Numbered from the stretch's first letter, positions 35,584 to 44,736 are shown. The stretch is DNA of 64,000 nt from Bosea sp. RAC05 (GCF_001713455.1 NZ_CP016464.1:2714001-2778000), one strand, 5' to 3'. Made by a program: numbers and translations. The notes: generated by a model from the letters alone, not told the origin.

Positions 35584-36561
35584 TCAGCCCTGCGGCTTGA
35601 CGCCGGCGGCCGCCAGCGAGGTCGCCCATTTGTCGACCTCGGCCGCGAACAGCTTGGCATGGGCCTCGCGGGTCATCTCGCTCTCGGGGAAGGTGCTGGT
35701 GCCGAAAGCCTTGAACTTCTCGAGCACGGACGGCTCCTTCAGCGCCGTCCGCAGTGCGGCGTTGAGCCTGTCCAGCACCGGGACGGGGGTGCCCTTGGGC
35801 GCGTAGAGACCGTGCCAGATCGTCATGTCGAGCTTCGCGCCCGCTTCCGCCATGGTCGGGACGTCGGGCAGCACGTCGAGCCGCTGGGCCGAGGTCACCG
35901 CATAGGCGCGGATGCTCTTGCCGGTGATCTGCGGGATCGCCGAGGTTGACTGGTCGCAGAGGATGTCGATCTGGCCGCCGACGAGGTCGTTCATCGCGGG
36001 GCCCGTGCCGCGATAGGCGACCTGGTTGAACTTGGCGCCGAGTTGCTGGGACATCAGGACGGCGCAGAGATGCGAGTTGGAGCCGACGCCGGCATGCGCC
36101 ACCGTCAGCTTATCGGCATTCGCCTTGATGTAGGGGAAGAACGACTTCGCATCCGTCGGCGGCAGGGCGAGCTTGCTCGCGATCACCATCGGCCCGGTGT
36201 TGACCAGCCCGATCGGCGCGAAGGCCGTCTTCGTTTCATAGCCGAGATTGTTGTAGAGCGACGGCGCCGCAGCCAGCGCGAGATGGTGGATCAGGATGGT
36301 GTGCCCGTCCGGCTCGGCCGCAGCCACGCGCTTGGCGCCCGCCGTCCCGCCGGCGCCGGCGACGTTTTCGACCACGACCGACTGGCCCAGCGTCTTGCTC
36401 ATCTGCTCGCCCAGCAGCCGGGCGATGACGTCGCTCGGTCCGCCCGCGGCGAAGGAGACGATCACCGTGATCGGCTTCGTCGGAAAACTCTGCGCCAGCG
36501 CCGGCGCAGCCAGCCCCAGTGACAGCAATGCGGCCAGGGCCGCCCTCTTGGTCATGCTCAT
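35584..36561 (-). CDS. Bug-family (TctC-like) tripartite tricarboxylate transporter binding protein
   Basis: Periplasmic receptor of 325 residues with a signal peptide to about residue 23 (LAAPALA before QSFP). Family marks are PTKPITVIVSFAAGGPSD near residue 26 and the ENVAGAGGTAGA loop near 63. In Chromohalobacter a tripartite transporter of this class (SlcHFG) takes up sulfolactate, so this receptor next to suyAB probably binds sulfolactate or a related sulfonate. The membrane partners TctA and TctB are not in the window, so it is an orphan receptor or borrows partners elsewhere. It follows the GntR gene in the same direction by 75 bases. Confidence 0.9.
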   Translation of the reverse strand: MSMTKRAALAALLSLGLAAPALAQSFPTKPITVIVSFAAGGPSDVIARLLGEQMSKTLGQSVVVENVAGAGGTAGAKRVAAAEPDGHTILIHHLALAAAPSLYNNLGYETKTAFAPIGLVNTGPMVIASKLALPPTDAKSFFPYIKANADKLTVAHAGVGSNSHLCAVLMSQQLGAKFNQVAYRGTGPAMNDLVGGQIDILCDQSTSAIPQITGKSIRAYAVTSAQRLDVLPDVPTMAEAGAKLDMTIWHGLYAPKGTPVPVLDRLNAALRTALKEPSVLEKFKAFGTSTFPESEMTREAHAKLFAAEVDKWATSLAAAGVKPQG

Positions 36562-36636
36562 GCGTATCCTCCATGGGTCGTGATGAACGGCCGCTCTGTG
36601 GCGGCTTGGGGGGGAAGTTCAGGGACCGCGAACGCT

Positions 36637-37401
36637 TCAGCGCAGATCTGACAGGTAGTGAGCCTCCTCCGTCAGACACAGGCTGAACCGGCGCTCGACG
36701 GGCGAGCCCTCGAGCGACAGCGCGATCCGGTCGATCGCGAGGGCCGGCGTTCCCGCGGCGGCGCCGAGATGGCGCGCCTCCTCGGCCGAGAGCGCGACCG
36801 CCTTCAGCCGCTCGCGCGCATGGGCGATGGTGACGCCGTAGCGGGTCGCGAACAGGCTGTAGAGATTGTTCGGCACCGGCCCGTCGGCCAGTCCCGGGAA
36901 ACGCTGTGCCGGCAGGCTCACGGTTTCGAGGACCGACGGGCGGCCCCCGAGCGAACGGATGCGCCGGATCCGGATGACCGCGGCCTCCGGCCCCAGCTCC
37001 AGGGCGGCCTGCTCGTCTGCGTCGACGGCGGCGATCGCGCAGGACAGCACGGTGCTGTCGGGGAAACGCGCCACGCCGTCATCGGGCACCAGCTTGAAGA
37101 ACTGGAACAGGATGCGCTGCTCGTCATGCTCGGCGACGAAGGTGCCGCGGCCCTGGCGGCGCACCAGCAGGTTCTCGGCGGCGAGCTCGTCCAGCGCCTT
37201 GCGGACGGTGCCCTGGCTGACGCCGATCTCGCTCGCGAGCTGGCCTTCGCTCGGCAGCGCCGTGCCGGGGGCCCAGACGCCCTCGACGAGTCGCCGCACG
37301 AAATTCGCCTTCACCTGACGGTAAAGCGGCCGAAATCCCAGGATTTCGGCTCCGCCTGCCGTCTCGGCCGGCGCTGCAATTTCGAGCTTGTGCTCAGTCA
37401 T
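36637..37401 (-). CDS. GntR-family regulator, HutC/UTRA subfamily
   Basis: 254 residues. The winged HTH covers about residues 33-95 (the segment PSEGQLASEIGVSQGTVRKAL, given here by position 49-69, then the wing RRQGRGTFVAEH). The UTRA effector domain covers about 100-250 (VIRIRRIRSLGGRPSVLET, FATRYGVTIAHARERL). Divergent from suyA, with a 14-bp palindrome immediately before its ATG, so autoregulation and control of the sulfolactate genes are likely. The ligand could be sulfolactate. No ribosome site is visible before the ATG, and a TATAAG on the minus strand would start transcription almost at the start codon, so the mRNA may be leaderless. Confidence 0.92.
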   Translation of the reverse strand: MTEHKLEIAAPAETAGGAEILGFRPLYRQVKANFVRRLVEGVWAPGTALPSEGQLASEIGVSQGTVRKALDELAAENLLVRRQGRGTFVAEHDEQRILFQFFKLVPDDGVARFPDSTVLSCAIAAVDADEQAALELGPEAAVIRIRRIRSLGGRPSVLETVSLPAQRFPGLADGPVPNNLYSLFATRYGVTIAHARERLKAVALSAEEARHLGAAAGTPALAIDRIALSLEGSPVERRFSLCLTEEAHYLSDLR

Positions 37402-37415
37402 CTGTCTTATATAAG
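37388..37415 (+). promoter_or_regulatory. Candidate promoter of the sulfolactate genes
   Basis: TTGTGC and TATAAG with a 16-base spacer. The -10 lies in the 14-bp palindrome. The -35 overlaps the 5' end of the divergent gntR coding region. The leader to suyA would be about 65 bases, with GAGGAAATCCC before the start. Confidence 0.45.
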
Positions 37416-37417
37416 AC
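37404..37417. promoter_or_regulatory. 14-bp perfect palindrome, probable GntR operator
   Basis: GTCTTATATAAGAC, an exact palindrome two bases upstream of the gntR ATG and inside the intergenic region shared with suyA. HutC-type GntR proteins bind short AT-centred palindromes of this size. It supplies a TATAAG -10 in both directions, so one bound repressor could block both units. Confidence 0.65.
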
Positions 37418-37487
37418 TTGTCGCGAGGCCGGTCGAGTCCTGAATTGCAGGCGGGAGCCGGGCGAAAGAGCGCAGCGAGGAAATCCC

Positions 37488-37775
37488 ATGAGCAAGCCCC
37501 ACCTCCTGGTCCACGAGAAGAAGGACACCGTCGGCGTCGTCGTCGTCGAAGGCCTGAAGGCCGGCACGGACATGCTGTGCGTGATCACCCACGACAATTC
37601 CGACTTCCGCCTGACCGCGAAGATGGACATCCCGATCGGTCACAAGGTCGCGCTCAAGGACATCAAGAAGGGCGAGACGATCTGGAAATACGGCCAGGAC
37701 ATCGGCCAGGCCCGTGCCGACGTGAAGCAGGGCGAGCATCTCCACGTCCACAACGCCAAGACCAAGCGCTGGTGA
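37488..37775 (+). CDS. suyA: (2R)-sulfolactate sulfo-lyase, small subunit (UxaA N-terminal/SAF domain)
   Basis: A 95-residue SAF-domain protein, the stand-alone small subunit of UxaA-type lyases. It begins with HLLVHEKKDTVGVVVVEGL and includes the SAF-like MDIPIGHKVALKDIKKGETI segment near residue 45. With the large subunit 87 bases downstream it would desulfonate (R)-3-sulfolactate to pyruvate and sulfite. UxaA-family paralogues act on altronate or galactarate, but the sulfolactate dehydrogenases downstream make SuyA the best assignment. GAGGAAATCCC precedes the ATG. Confidence 0.88.
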   Translation: MSKPHLLVHEKKDTVGVVVVEGLKAGTDMLCVITHDNSDFRLTAKMDIPIGHKVALKDIKKGETIWKYGQDIGQARADVKQGEHLHVHNAKTKRW

Positions 37776-37862
37776 GCGCGGCACTGCCGATTTCAGACTG
37801 ATCCCGACCAGAACAGGGCTCCCGGCCAGGTCGAGCCCGCCCAGCACAAGAGGAAACGCCCC

Positions 37863-39143
37863 ATGTCGATCGTCGCCAACTTCGATCTCGTCAAAGGCAA
37901 GCTCGCCCGCATCAAGGGTCGCAAGATCGAGGCGCCCGAGTTCAAGACCCCCGTCGTCCGCCGCCCGACCGGCCGCAACCTCGATTCCTTCTTCGGCTGG
38001 CGCCGCGAGAACGGCCGCGTCGGCGTGCGCAACCACGTCCTGCTGCTGCCGCTCGACGATCTCTCCAACGCCGCCTGCGAGGCCGTTGCCAACAACGTCA
38101 AGGGCACGCTGGCGATCCCCCACGCCTATGGCCGCCTGCAGTTCGGCGAGGATCTCGAGCTCCACTTCCGCACCCTGATCGGCACGGGCTCCAACCCCAA
38201 CGTCGCCGCCGTGGTCGTCGTCGGCATCGAGGACGGCTGGACCAAGCGTGTCGTCGACGGCATCGCCAAGACCGGCAAGCCCGTGGTCGGCTTCGGCATC
38301 GAGGGCCATGGCGACATCTCGACCATCGCCCGCGCCTCCTACGTCGCCAAGGAATTCGTCCAGTGGGCGACCGAGCTGCAGCGCGTGAAATGCGGTATCG
38401 AGGAGCTCTGGGTCTCGACCAAGTGCGGTGAGTCCGACACCACGACGGGCCTCTCCTCCTGCCCGACGGTGGGCAACATGTACGACAAGTGGATCCCGCG
38501 CGGCGTCTACGGCGTCTTCGGCGAGACCTCCGAGATCACCGGCGCCGAGCATCTCTGCAAGGCCCGTGCGGCAACGCCCGAGGTCGGCGAGCGCTGGTAC
38601 AAGATGTGGAAGGCCTATCAGGACGACGTGATCGAGGCCCACAAGACCGACGATCTCTCCGACTCGCAGCCGACCAAGGGCAACATCGCCGGCGGACTGA
38701 CCACGATCGAGGAGAAGGCGCTCGGCAACCTCGAGAAGATCGGCCGGGAGTGCAAATACATCGACATCCTCGAGCCAGCGCAGGCGCCGACCAAGGGGCC
38801 GGGCCTCTACTACATGGACACCTCTTCGGCCGCGGCCGAATGCGTGACCCTGATGGCGGCGGGCGGCTATGTCGTGCACACCTTCCCGACCGGGCAGGGC
38901 AACGTCATCGGCAATCCGATCGTCCCGGTCATTAAGATCACCGGCAACCCCAAGACGATGCGCACCATGCCGGAGCATATCGACGTCGACGTCTCCGGCA
39001 TCCTGCGCCGCGACATGACGATCCCGCAGGCGGGCGACGCCCTGATCGAGAACATCGTGCGCACGGCGAATGGCCGCCTCACGGCAGCCGAGGCTCTGGG
39101 CCATCGCGAGTTCTCGATGACCAAGCTATACCGCTCGGCCTGA
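37863..39143 (+). CDS. suyB: (2R)-sulfolactate sulfo-lyase, large subunit (UxaA family)
   Basis: Catalytic subunit, 426 residues. Family features are [17 protein letters not shown] near residue 42, the AIPHAYGR stretch near 80, [15 protein letters not shown] near 100, the [18 protein letters not shown] cysteine-containing site near 190, and the C-terminal [24 protein letters not shown] region (given by position, about 340-363). UxaA-type lyases use Fe(II) bound by such cysteines. It also starts with a short extension ([19 protein letters not shown]) that I cannot explain from altronate dehydratases. Same transcription unit as suyA. Confidence 0.9.
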   Translation: MSIVANFDLVKGKLARIKGRKIEAPEFKTPVVRRPTGRNLDSFFGWRRENGRVGVRNHVLLLPLDDLSNAACEAVANNVKGTLAIPHAYGRLQFGEDLELHFRTLIGTGSNPNVAAVVVVGIEDGWTKRVVDGIAKTGKPVVGFGIEGHGDISTIARASYVAKEFVQWATELQRVKCGIEELWVSTKCGESDTTTGLSSCPTVGNMYDKWIPRGVYGVFGETSEITGAEHLCKARAATPEVGERWYKMWKAYQDDVIEAHKTDDLSDSQPTKGNIAGGLTTIEEKALGNLEKIGRECKYIDILEPAQAPTKGPGLYYMDTSSAAAECVTLMAAGGYVVHTFPTGQGNVIGNPIVPVIKITGNPKTMRTMPEHIDVDVSGILRRDMTIPQAGDALIENIVRTANGRLTAAEALGHREFSMTKLYRSA

Positions 39144-39153
39144 GCCGCAGCCG

Positions 39154-39190
39154 GTCGCCGGGGCACCGCCGCACGCGGTGCCCCGGCGAC
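39154..39190. other. 15-bp perfect hairpin between suyB and the exporter gene
   Basis: GTCGCCGGGGCACCG and its exact complement with a 7-base loop, eleven bases after the suyB stop. There is no T-run after it, so it is not a classical terminator. It could protect the suyAB part of the message from decay and set expression above the downstream genes. Confidence 0.6.
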
Positions 39191-39229
39191 CCCGTTCCGC
39201 TCCGGCCTGGATTTCGGGAGCCTTCCGTC

Positions 39230-40294
39230 TTGTCCCTTGCGACCACGATCCGCGTCAGTGCCTGGCGTCCGCTCCTCGACGGCATCGTGCTGTCCGCCGC
39301 GGTCGCGGTCGCCGCCTACATCGCCGAACCACTGGTGAAATCCGCCGCCGGCGGCCGTTTCGGCATCCCTGCCGTGGTGATCGCCCTGATCATCGGCATG
39401 GTTCTGCATCCTCTGGCCAACGCGCCGCGCTTCCAGGCCGGCATGACCTTCTGCGTCAAGAAGATGCTGCGCTGGGCGATCGGGCTTCTGGGCCTGCGCG
39501 TCGCGCTGGGCGACATCATCGCGCTCGGCCTGACCACGGCTCTCCTCGTCATCGTTGCGATGGCCGCCACCATCCTTTCCGGCTTCCTGCTGGCGCGCTG
39601 GCTCGGCCGCGAGACCGGCATGGGCGCGCTCGGCGGCGTCGCCACCGCCGTCTGCGGCGCCTCGGCGGCCCTCGCCACCGCGACCGTCGTGCCGGACTAC
39701 AAGAGCAAGGCCGCCGACGTCGCCTTCACCGTCATCGCGATGAACGCGCTCTCGACGGTGGCGATGCTGGCCTATCCGCTGATCTGCGTCTGGCTCGGCT
39801 TCACGCCGTCGCAAACCGGCATCATGCTGGGCGCCACCATCCATGACGTGGCGCAGGTCGTCGGCGCGGGGCAGGCGGTCTCGGTCGAGGCCGCCAACGC
39901 CGCGATCATCGTCAAGCTGTTCCGCGTCTTCCTGCTGCTGCCCGCCGTGCTGATCGTTGGCTGGTGGCTCGTCCATGACGATGCGAAGCGGGCGGGAGAC
40001 GTCGCCGGCAAGGCCAAGGTGCCGGTCCCGGTCTTCGCGATCATGTTCCTCGTGCTGTGCCTGGTGAACAGCGTGCTCGCGGTGCAGCCGGCCCTGGCCG
40101 GCGTCTATCCGCCGATCCGCACGCTCCTGCTGACCGTCTCGACCTGGGGCCTGCTCGTCGCGATCGCCGCGCTCGGGCTCGGCACCTCGCTCGGCGCGAT
40201 GGCGCGGCTCGGCTGGCGCCATCTGGTGCTCGTCACCGGCACGAGCCTCGTCATCCTCGTCATCGTCACCGGCAGCCTGCTCGCGCTCGGCTGA
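39230..40294 (+). CDS. YeiH-family membrane protein, putative sulfite/sulfate exporter
   Basis: 354 residues with about ten membrane helices. YeiH-family marks include the GIPAVVIALIIGMVLHPLAN helix near residue 45, GLLGLRVALGDI near 84, the GAVATAVCGASAA-like stretch GGVATAVCGASAALATATVV near 137, and the HDVAQVVGAGQAVS motif near 205. Sulfite exporters named SuyZ/CuyZ in sulfonate degraders have been placed in this family, as I recall. Since SuyAB releases toxic sulfite, export of sulfite is the likely job here. It starts 86 bases after suyB, beyond a strong hairpin. Confidence 0.87.
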   Translation: MSLATTIRVSAWRPLLDGIVLSAAVAVAAYIAEPLVKSAAGGRFGIPAVVIALIIGMVLHPLANAPRFQAGMTFCVKKMLRWAIGLLGLRVALGDIIALGLTTALLVIVAMAATILSGFLLARWLGRETGMGALGGVATAVCGASAALATATVVPDYKSKAADVAFTVIAMNALSTVAMLAYPLICVWLGFTPSQTGIMLGATIHDVAQVVGAGQAVSVEAANAAIIVKLFRVFLLLPAVLIVGWWLVHDDAKRAGDVAGKAKVPVPVFAIMFLVLCLVNSVLAVQPALAGVYPPIRTLLLTVSTWGLLVAIAALGLGTSLGAMARLGWRHLVLVTGTSLVILVIVTGSLLALG

Positions 40295-40317
40295 CGCCAT
40301 CACCGGAAGGGCCTGCC

Positions 40318-41247
40318 ATGACCGACATCGTCATCACGGAATTCATGGACGAGGCGGCGGTCGCGGCGCTGAAGGCCCGCTACGACGTCCATCACGACCC
40401 CGAACTCTTCGGCAAGCCCGATGAACTGGCGAAGCTCGTCGCCGACGTGCCCGCCCTGATCGTGCGCAACCAGACCAATGTCAGGGGCCCGGTTATCGAG
40501 GCTGCCAAGGCGCTGAAGGTCGTCGGCCGGCTCGGCGTCGGCCTCGACAACATCGACATGGAGGCCTGCGAGGCGCGCGGCATCAAGGTCTTCCCGGCGA
40601 CGGGAGCCAACAGCCTCTCCGTCGTCGAATACGTCATCGGCAGCGCCATGATGCTGCTGCGCGGCGCCTATTTCGCCAATGCTGCAATGGTGGCCGGCGA
40701 GTTCCCGAAGACCAAGCTGATCGGCCGCGAGATCGCCGGCAAGCGGCTCGGCCTCGTCGGCTTCGGCGCCATCGCCCGCGACACCGCCGCCCATGGCCGT
40801 TTGCTCGGCATGACGGTTTCGGCCTTTGACCCCTATGTCCCGGCCGACCATCCGGCCTGGGCTAACGCCGAGCGGCTCGATCTCGATGCGCTGCTGGCGA
40901 ATTCCGACGTCGTCAGCATCCATCTGCCGCTGACGCCCGAGACCAAGGGTCTGATCGGCAAGGACGCGCTCGCCCGGATGAAGCCCGACGCCATCCTGAT
41001 CAACGCCGCCCGCGGCGGCATCATGGACGAGGCCGCGCTGGTCGCGGCGCTGAAGGCCGGCAAACTCGGCGGCGCGGCGATCGACGTCTTCGCCGAGGAG
41101 CCCCTGCGCGGCGCCGGCAAGCTCTTCGCCGATGTCCCCAACCTGATCCTGACGCCCCATATCGCCGGCAACACGGTCGAATCCAACGGCCGCGTCTCCG
41201 GGCTGGTGGCCGAGCGCGTCATGGCGGCGCTGGAGGGACGGCTGTGA
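40318..41247 (+). CDS. slcC: D-isomer-type 2-hydroxyacid dehydrogenase, probable (S)-sulfolactate dehydrogenase
   Basis: 309 residues, NAD-dependent, oxidising (S)-3-sulfolactate to 3-sulfopyruvate in the assigned role. The Rossmann motif is GLVGFGAIARD near residue 143. Catalytic residues are Arg in INAARGGIMDE near 226, Glu in FAEEPLRG near 255, and His in LTPHIAGNT near 279, all in family context. I chose the ATG 24 bases after the exporter stop, preceded by GGAAGGGCC. The last four bases overlap comC. Similarity alone would only say hydroxyacid dehydrogenase; the substrate comes from the suyAB-comC context. Confidence 0.85.
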   Translation: MTDIVITEFMDEAAVAALKARYDVHHDPELFGKPDELAKLVADVPALIVRNQTNVRGPVIEAAKALKVVGRLGVGLDNIDMEACEARGIKVFPATGANSLSVVEYVIGSAMMLLRGAYFANAAMVAGEFPKTKLIGREIAGKRLGLVGFGAIARDTAAHGRLLGMTVSAFDPYVPADHPAWANAERLDLDALLANSDVVSIHLPLTPETKGLIGKDALARMKPDAILINAARGGIMDEAALVAALKAGKLGGAAIDVFAEEPLRGAGKLFADVPNLILTPHIAGNTVESNGRVSGLVAERVMAALEGRL

Positions 41248-42227
41248 CCCGCGTCTCCTTCGAGCGGGCCGAGGCCCGCCTGACCGACCTCTTCGCTGCT
41301 GCCGGCGCCTCGCCGGCCAATGCGGCCTCCGTCGCCTGGGCGCTGGTGATGGCCGAGGCCGACGGGCTGAAAGGCCACGGCCTGTCGCGCGTGCCGACCT
41401 ATCTCGCCATGCTGAAAGCCGGCAAGATCGACGGGCAGGTCGTGCCCAAGGCGAGCCGGCCGAAGCCCGGCGTGCTGGCCATCGATGCCGGGCACGGCTT
41501 CGCCTATCCGGCGATCGACCTCGCCATCGCCGAAATCCCCGATCTCGCCCGTGACCAGGGCATCGTGGCGGCACCGATCCGCCGCTCGAACCATTGCGGT
41601 GCCGCCGGCCTGCATGTCGAGCGCCTCGCCGAGCAGGGCCTCGTCGCGCTGCTGTTTGCCAACACGCCGGGCGCGATCGCGCCCTGGGGCGGCTCCAAGC
41701 CGGTCTTCGGCACCAACCCGATCGCCTTTGCCGCGCCGCTCGCCGGGCGGGAGCCGGTCGTCATCGACATGGCGCTGTCCAAGGTCGCGCGCGGCCCGAT
41801 CGTCGCCGCCAAGCAGAAGGGGCAGGCCATCCCCGAGGGCTGGGCGCTCGACGTCCACGGCAAGCCGACGACGGATGCCGCGGCTGCGCTCGCCGGCACC
41901 ATGGTGCCGCTGGGCGACGCAAAGGGCGCGACGCTGGCGATGATGGTCGAGATCCTCGCCGCGGCTCTGGTGGGCGCGCATTTCGGCTTCCAGGCCTCCT
42001 CCTTCCTCGACACCGAAGGCGGTCCGCCCGATACGGGACAGCTCATCCTCGCCATCGACCCGCACGCCATGGGCGGCAACTGGTTCGACGAGCGCATGCG
42101 CGCGCTGGTCCACGCCATCGAGGCGCAGGAGGGAACGCGACTGCCGGGAGTGCGCCGCCTGACGCTGCGGGCGAAGGCGCGGGCGGAAGGGATTGAGATG
42201 CCGGAGGAACTGCTGGGCACGGACTAG
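41244..42227 (+). CDS. comC: Ldh-family (malate/L-lactate type) oxidoreductase, probable (R)-sulfolactate dehydrogenase
   Basis: 327 residues of the NAD(P)-dependent malate/lactate/sulfolactate dehydrogenase family, distinct from Rossmann dehydrogenases. Marks are GLKGHGLSRVPTYL near residue 42, the catalytic-His segment RRSNHCGAAGLHVE near 113, and PIAFAAPLAGREPVVIDMALSKVARG near 155-180 (given by position). The GTG start is in the GTGA overlap with slcC, so both dehydrogenases are made together. As ComC it would reduce sulfopyruvate to (R)-sulfolactate, the SuyAB substrate. Its TAG stop overlaps the toxin stop on the other strand (CTAG). Confidence 0.87.
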   Translation: MTRVSFERAEARLTDLFAAAGASPANAASVAWALVMAEADGLKGHGLSRVPTYLAMLKAGKIDGQVVPKASRPKPGVLAIDAGHGFAYPAIDLAIAEIPDLARDQGIVAAPIRRSNHCGAAGLHVERLAEQGLVALLFANTPGAIAPWGGSKPVFGTNPIAFAAPLAGREPVVIDMALSKVARGPIVAAKQKGQAIPEGWALDVHGKPTTDAAAALAGTMVPLGDAKGATLAMMVEILAAALVGAHFGFQASSFLDTEGGPPDTGQLILAIDPHAMGGNWFDERMRALVHAIEAQEGTRLPGVRRLTLRAKARAEGIEMPEELLGTD

Positions 42228-42553
42228 GTGTCCGGCTCCGTCTCGGTCGGTTTAGGAAACGCACGCTCGACATCGCGTCCGCCGTAAAGGACGCGTTCAA
42301 TGGTGACTTCGGTATCACCGACCCGGAATGCGATCGTGACCCGCTGTTCCAGGCCGATGAGGCGCAACCCCGGCACCAGATCATGTCTCAGGGTCCCGCG
42401 AACCGGAAAGTGTCGCAACGACTCGATGCGGCGCTCGATACGGTCGACAAAGCCACGGGCCGTGCGAGTCCCGGATTGATCGGCGATCCAGTCGACGATC
42501 GCTTCGATATCGGCTTCGGCGAGTGGCGAGAAGGCGATCTTATACCGTTTCAC
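42224..42553 (-). CDS. RelE/ParE-family toxin
   Basis: A 109-residue protein of the ParE type: VKRYKIAFSPLAEADIEAIVDWIAD at the start (given by position 1-25), RIERRIESLRHFP near residue 45, LRLIGLEQRVTIAFRV near 68, and ERVLYGGRDVERAFP near 90, which is the common RILHGARD site. The GTG start lies inside the 3' end of the antitoxin gene (14-base overlap). ParE toxins poison DNA gyrase, RelE relatives cleave mRNA; this one looks ParE-like. Convergent with comC, sharing the CTAG stop. Confidence 0.9.
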   Translation of the reverse strand: MKRYKIAFSPLAEADIEAIVDWIADQSGTRTARGFVDRIERRIESLRHFPVRGTLRHDLVPGLRLIGLEQRVTIAFRVGDTEVTIERVLYGGRDVERAFPKPTETEPDT

Positions 42554-42818
42554 CCTCGCGGGCCTCGCGCTCGTCGAGGCGGGACCGCAACCGCGCAAAC
42601 ACCTCCGCAGCCGGAATCGACGGCCGCGGATCCGCCAGCGCCTCCTCGACCTTCGCCTTCAGTTCGGCTTCGAACGCCCGTTCCTCGCGGGCGAGCGCCT
42701 CCAACCCGGCCCGCACGACCTCGCTCGGCGACCCATACTCGCCCGAGCGGACCCGTTCCTCGACCTTCCCGGCGAGATCGCCGAGCGTGACCGTCAGCGT
42801 CGTGTTCGGATCATCCAT
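42540..42818 (-). CDS. ParD-like ribbon-helix-helix antitoxin
   Basis: A 92-residue antitoxin. An N-terminal RHH DNA-binding part (LTVTLGDLAGKVEERVRSGEYGSPSEVVRAGL, residues 7-38) is followed by an acidic, helical toxin-binding tail with the IPAAEVFARLRSRLDE segment near residue 68. It precedes and overlaps the toxin, the standard order, and would autorepress the pair. No other mobile-element sign is nearby. Confidence 0.9.
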   Translation of the reverse strand: MDDPNTTLTVTLGDLAGKVEERVRSGEYGSPSEVVRAGLEALAREERAFEAELKAKVEEALADPRPSIPAAEVFARLRSRLDEREAREGETV

Positions 42819-42875
42819 CGTGGACCTCCTCTGTCACGTCTCGCAATTCTAGCATCCGAGCCGCTGTCGCGACAG

Positions 42876-44576
42876 TCAGACGAAGTCGAACGCATCGACA
42901 TCGACCAGCCCCTTGTCGGTGATCTTGAGATGCGGGATCACCGGCAGCGTCAGGAAGGCGACCTGCAGGAAGGGCTCGGCCAGCGCGACGCCGAGCGCCT
43001 TGGCGGCCGCGCGCAGATCCTCGAGCCTGTGCCGCACGGTCTCGAAGGGCTGGTCGCTCATCAGCCCCGCCACCGGCAGCGCCAGTTCCGCCGTCACCTC
43101 CCCGCCATCGGCGACCGCAAAGCCACCGCCGATGGCGATCAGCCGGTTGGCGGCGGCGGCCATCGAGGCGGCGTCGACGCCGACCACGCAGAGATTATGG
43201 CTGTCATGGCCGACGGAGGAGGCGATCGCGCCGCGCTTCATCCCGAAGCCATGGACGAAGCCCGTCGCGATGCCGCCGCTCTGTCCGTGGCGCTCGATCA
43301 CCGTGACCTTGACCGCGTCCTGCGCTAGATCGGGCAGGGCCTCGCCATCGCGGGCGGGCAGCCGCAGCGCCAGCCGCTCGGTGATGATGCGGCCGGGCAC
43401 GACGCCGATCACGGGCGTCTCGCCCTCCCGGGCCACTGCCCGGAAGTCGCTCTCCGTGAGCGCACGGCTCTTCACGCTGCCGAGCCCGACCGGCGCCACC
43501 GGCACGCGGTCGGCGAAGAGCCTATCCTCGACCAGCCGTCCACCAGCGAAGACCCGCTTCACCGAGCAGGCGGCGAGATCCTCGACCAGCACGATGTCGG
43601 CGCGCTTGCCCGGGCCGATGAAGCCGCGGTCGAACAGGCCGTAGAGCCGCGCCGCCGAGAGCGAGGCGATGCGGTAGGTCGCAAGCACATCCGCGCCGCG
43701 GGCGATGGCGGTGCGGATCATGAAGTCGAGATGGCCTTCCTCGGCGATGTCGAGCGGGTTGCGGTCATCCGTGCAGAAGGCCAGAAACGGCGAGGCGTCG
43801 CGCGAGATCAGCGGGATCAGCTGCAGCAGATCCTTCGAGACCGAGCCCTCGCGGATCAGGATCGCCATGCCCTTGGCGAGCTTTTCGCGCGCCTCGTCTG
43901 CGGTCGTCGTCTCGTGGTCGGTGCGGATGCCGGCGGCGAGATAGGCGTTGAGGTCCATCCCGCGGACCAGCGGCGCATGGCCGTCGATGGGGCGGCCGGA
44001 GAAGGCCTCGAGCTTGGCCAGGCAACCGGGATCGCGATGGATCACGCCCGGAAAGTTCATGAACTCCGCCAGCCCGATCACCTTCGGGTGGTCCATCATC
44101 GGTGTCAGGTCGCCGGCCTCCAGCCGCGCGCCAGCCGTCTCCAGATGCGTCGCCGGCACGCAGCTCGACAGGTTGACGCGCAGATCCATCCGCATCGCCT
44201 CGGCGCAGCGCAGGAAATAGGCGATGCCGTCGACGCCGAGCACATTGGCGATCTCGTGGGGGTCGCAGATCGCGGTGGTGACGCCATGGGGCAGCACGCA
44301 GCGCTCGAATTCGAGCGGCGTCACCAGCGAGGATTCGACATGCAGATGCGTGTCGATGAAGCCCGGCACCGCGATCAGCCCGGTGGCGTCATGCTCGACC
44401 TTGCCCTCGTAGCGGCCATGGGTGCCGACGATCGTATCGCCGCAGAGCGCGATGTCGGATTCCACCAGCGCGCCCGTCACCAGATCGAGCAGCCTCGCGC
44501 CCCGGATCACGAGGTCGGCAGGCTCGTCGCCGCGTCCCTGGGCGATCCGGCGGGCGAGGGTGGCGGCATCGGTCAT
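42876..44576 (-). CDS. ade: Adenine deaminase (Ade family)
   Basis: Amidohydrolase that deaminates adenine to hypoxanthine; 566 residues. The metal-binding motif is [17 protein letters not shown] near residue 72, with the [11 protein letters not shown] site near 105 and the FCTDDRN segment near 273 holding the catalytic Asp. Family C-terminal features are [22 protein letters not shown] near 430 (given by position) and a [25 protein letters not shown] stretch near 475. The ATG start replaces an earlier in-frame start. Single gene, divergent from the metallo-hydrolase. Confidence 0.93.
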   Translation of the reverse strand: MTDAATLARRIAQGRGDEPADLVIRGARLLDLVTGALVESDIALCGDTIVGTHGRYEGKVEHDATGLIAVPGFIDTHLHVESSLVTPLEFERCVLPHGVTTAICDPHEIANVLGVDGIAYFLRCAEAMRMDLRVNLSSCVPATHLETAGARLEAGDLTPMMDHPKVIGLAEFMNFPGVIHRDPGCLAKLEAFSGRPIDGHAPLVRGMDLNAYLAAGIRTDHETTTADEAREKLAKGMAILIREGSVSKDLLQLIPLISRDASPFLAFCTDDRNPLDIAEEGHLDFMIRTAIARGADVLATYRIASLSAARLYGLFDRGFIGPGKRADIVLVEDLAACSVKRVFAGGRLVEDRLFADRVPVAPVGLGSVKSRALTESDFRAVAREGETPVIGVVPGRIITERLALRLPARDGEALPDLAQDAVKVTVIERHGQSGGIATGFVHGFGMKRGAIASSVGHDSHNLCVVGVDAASMAAAANRLIAIGGGFAVADGGEVTAELALPVAGLMSDQPFETVRHRLEDLRAAAKALGVALAEPFLQVAFLTLPVIPHLKITDKGLVDVDAFDFV

Positions 44577-44736
44577 GGGTTGCTGTCCAGCATCATTCAG
44601 GGCGGGGAGGGTGCACGGCTGACGATCGCTTGTCGATTGCGCCACCATTCTGGCACCGTGATGTCATCCCAATCACGACGGCGATGATCTATATCCGATC
44701 GCCCATCTCGCCTGATCGCCTCGCAGGAGCCTTCGC

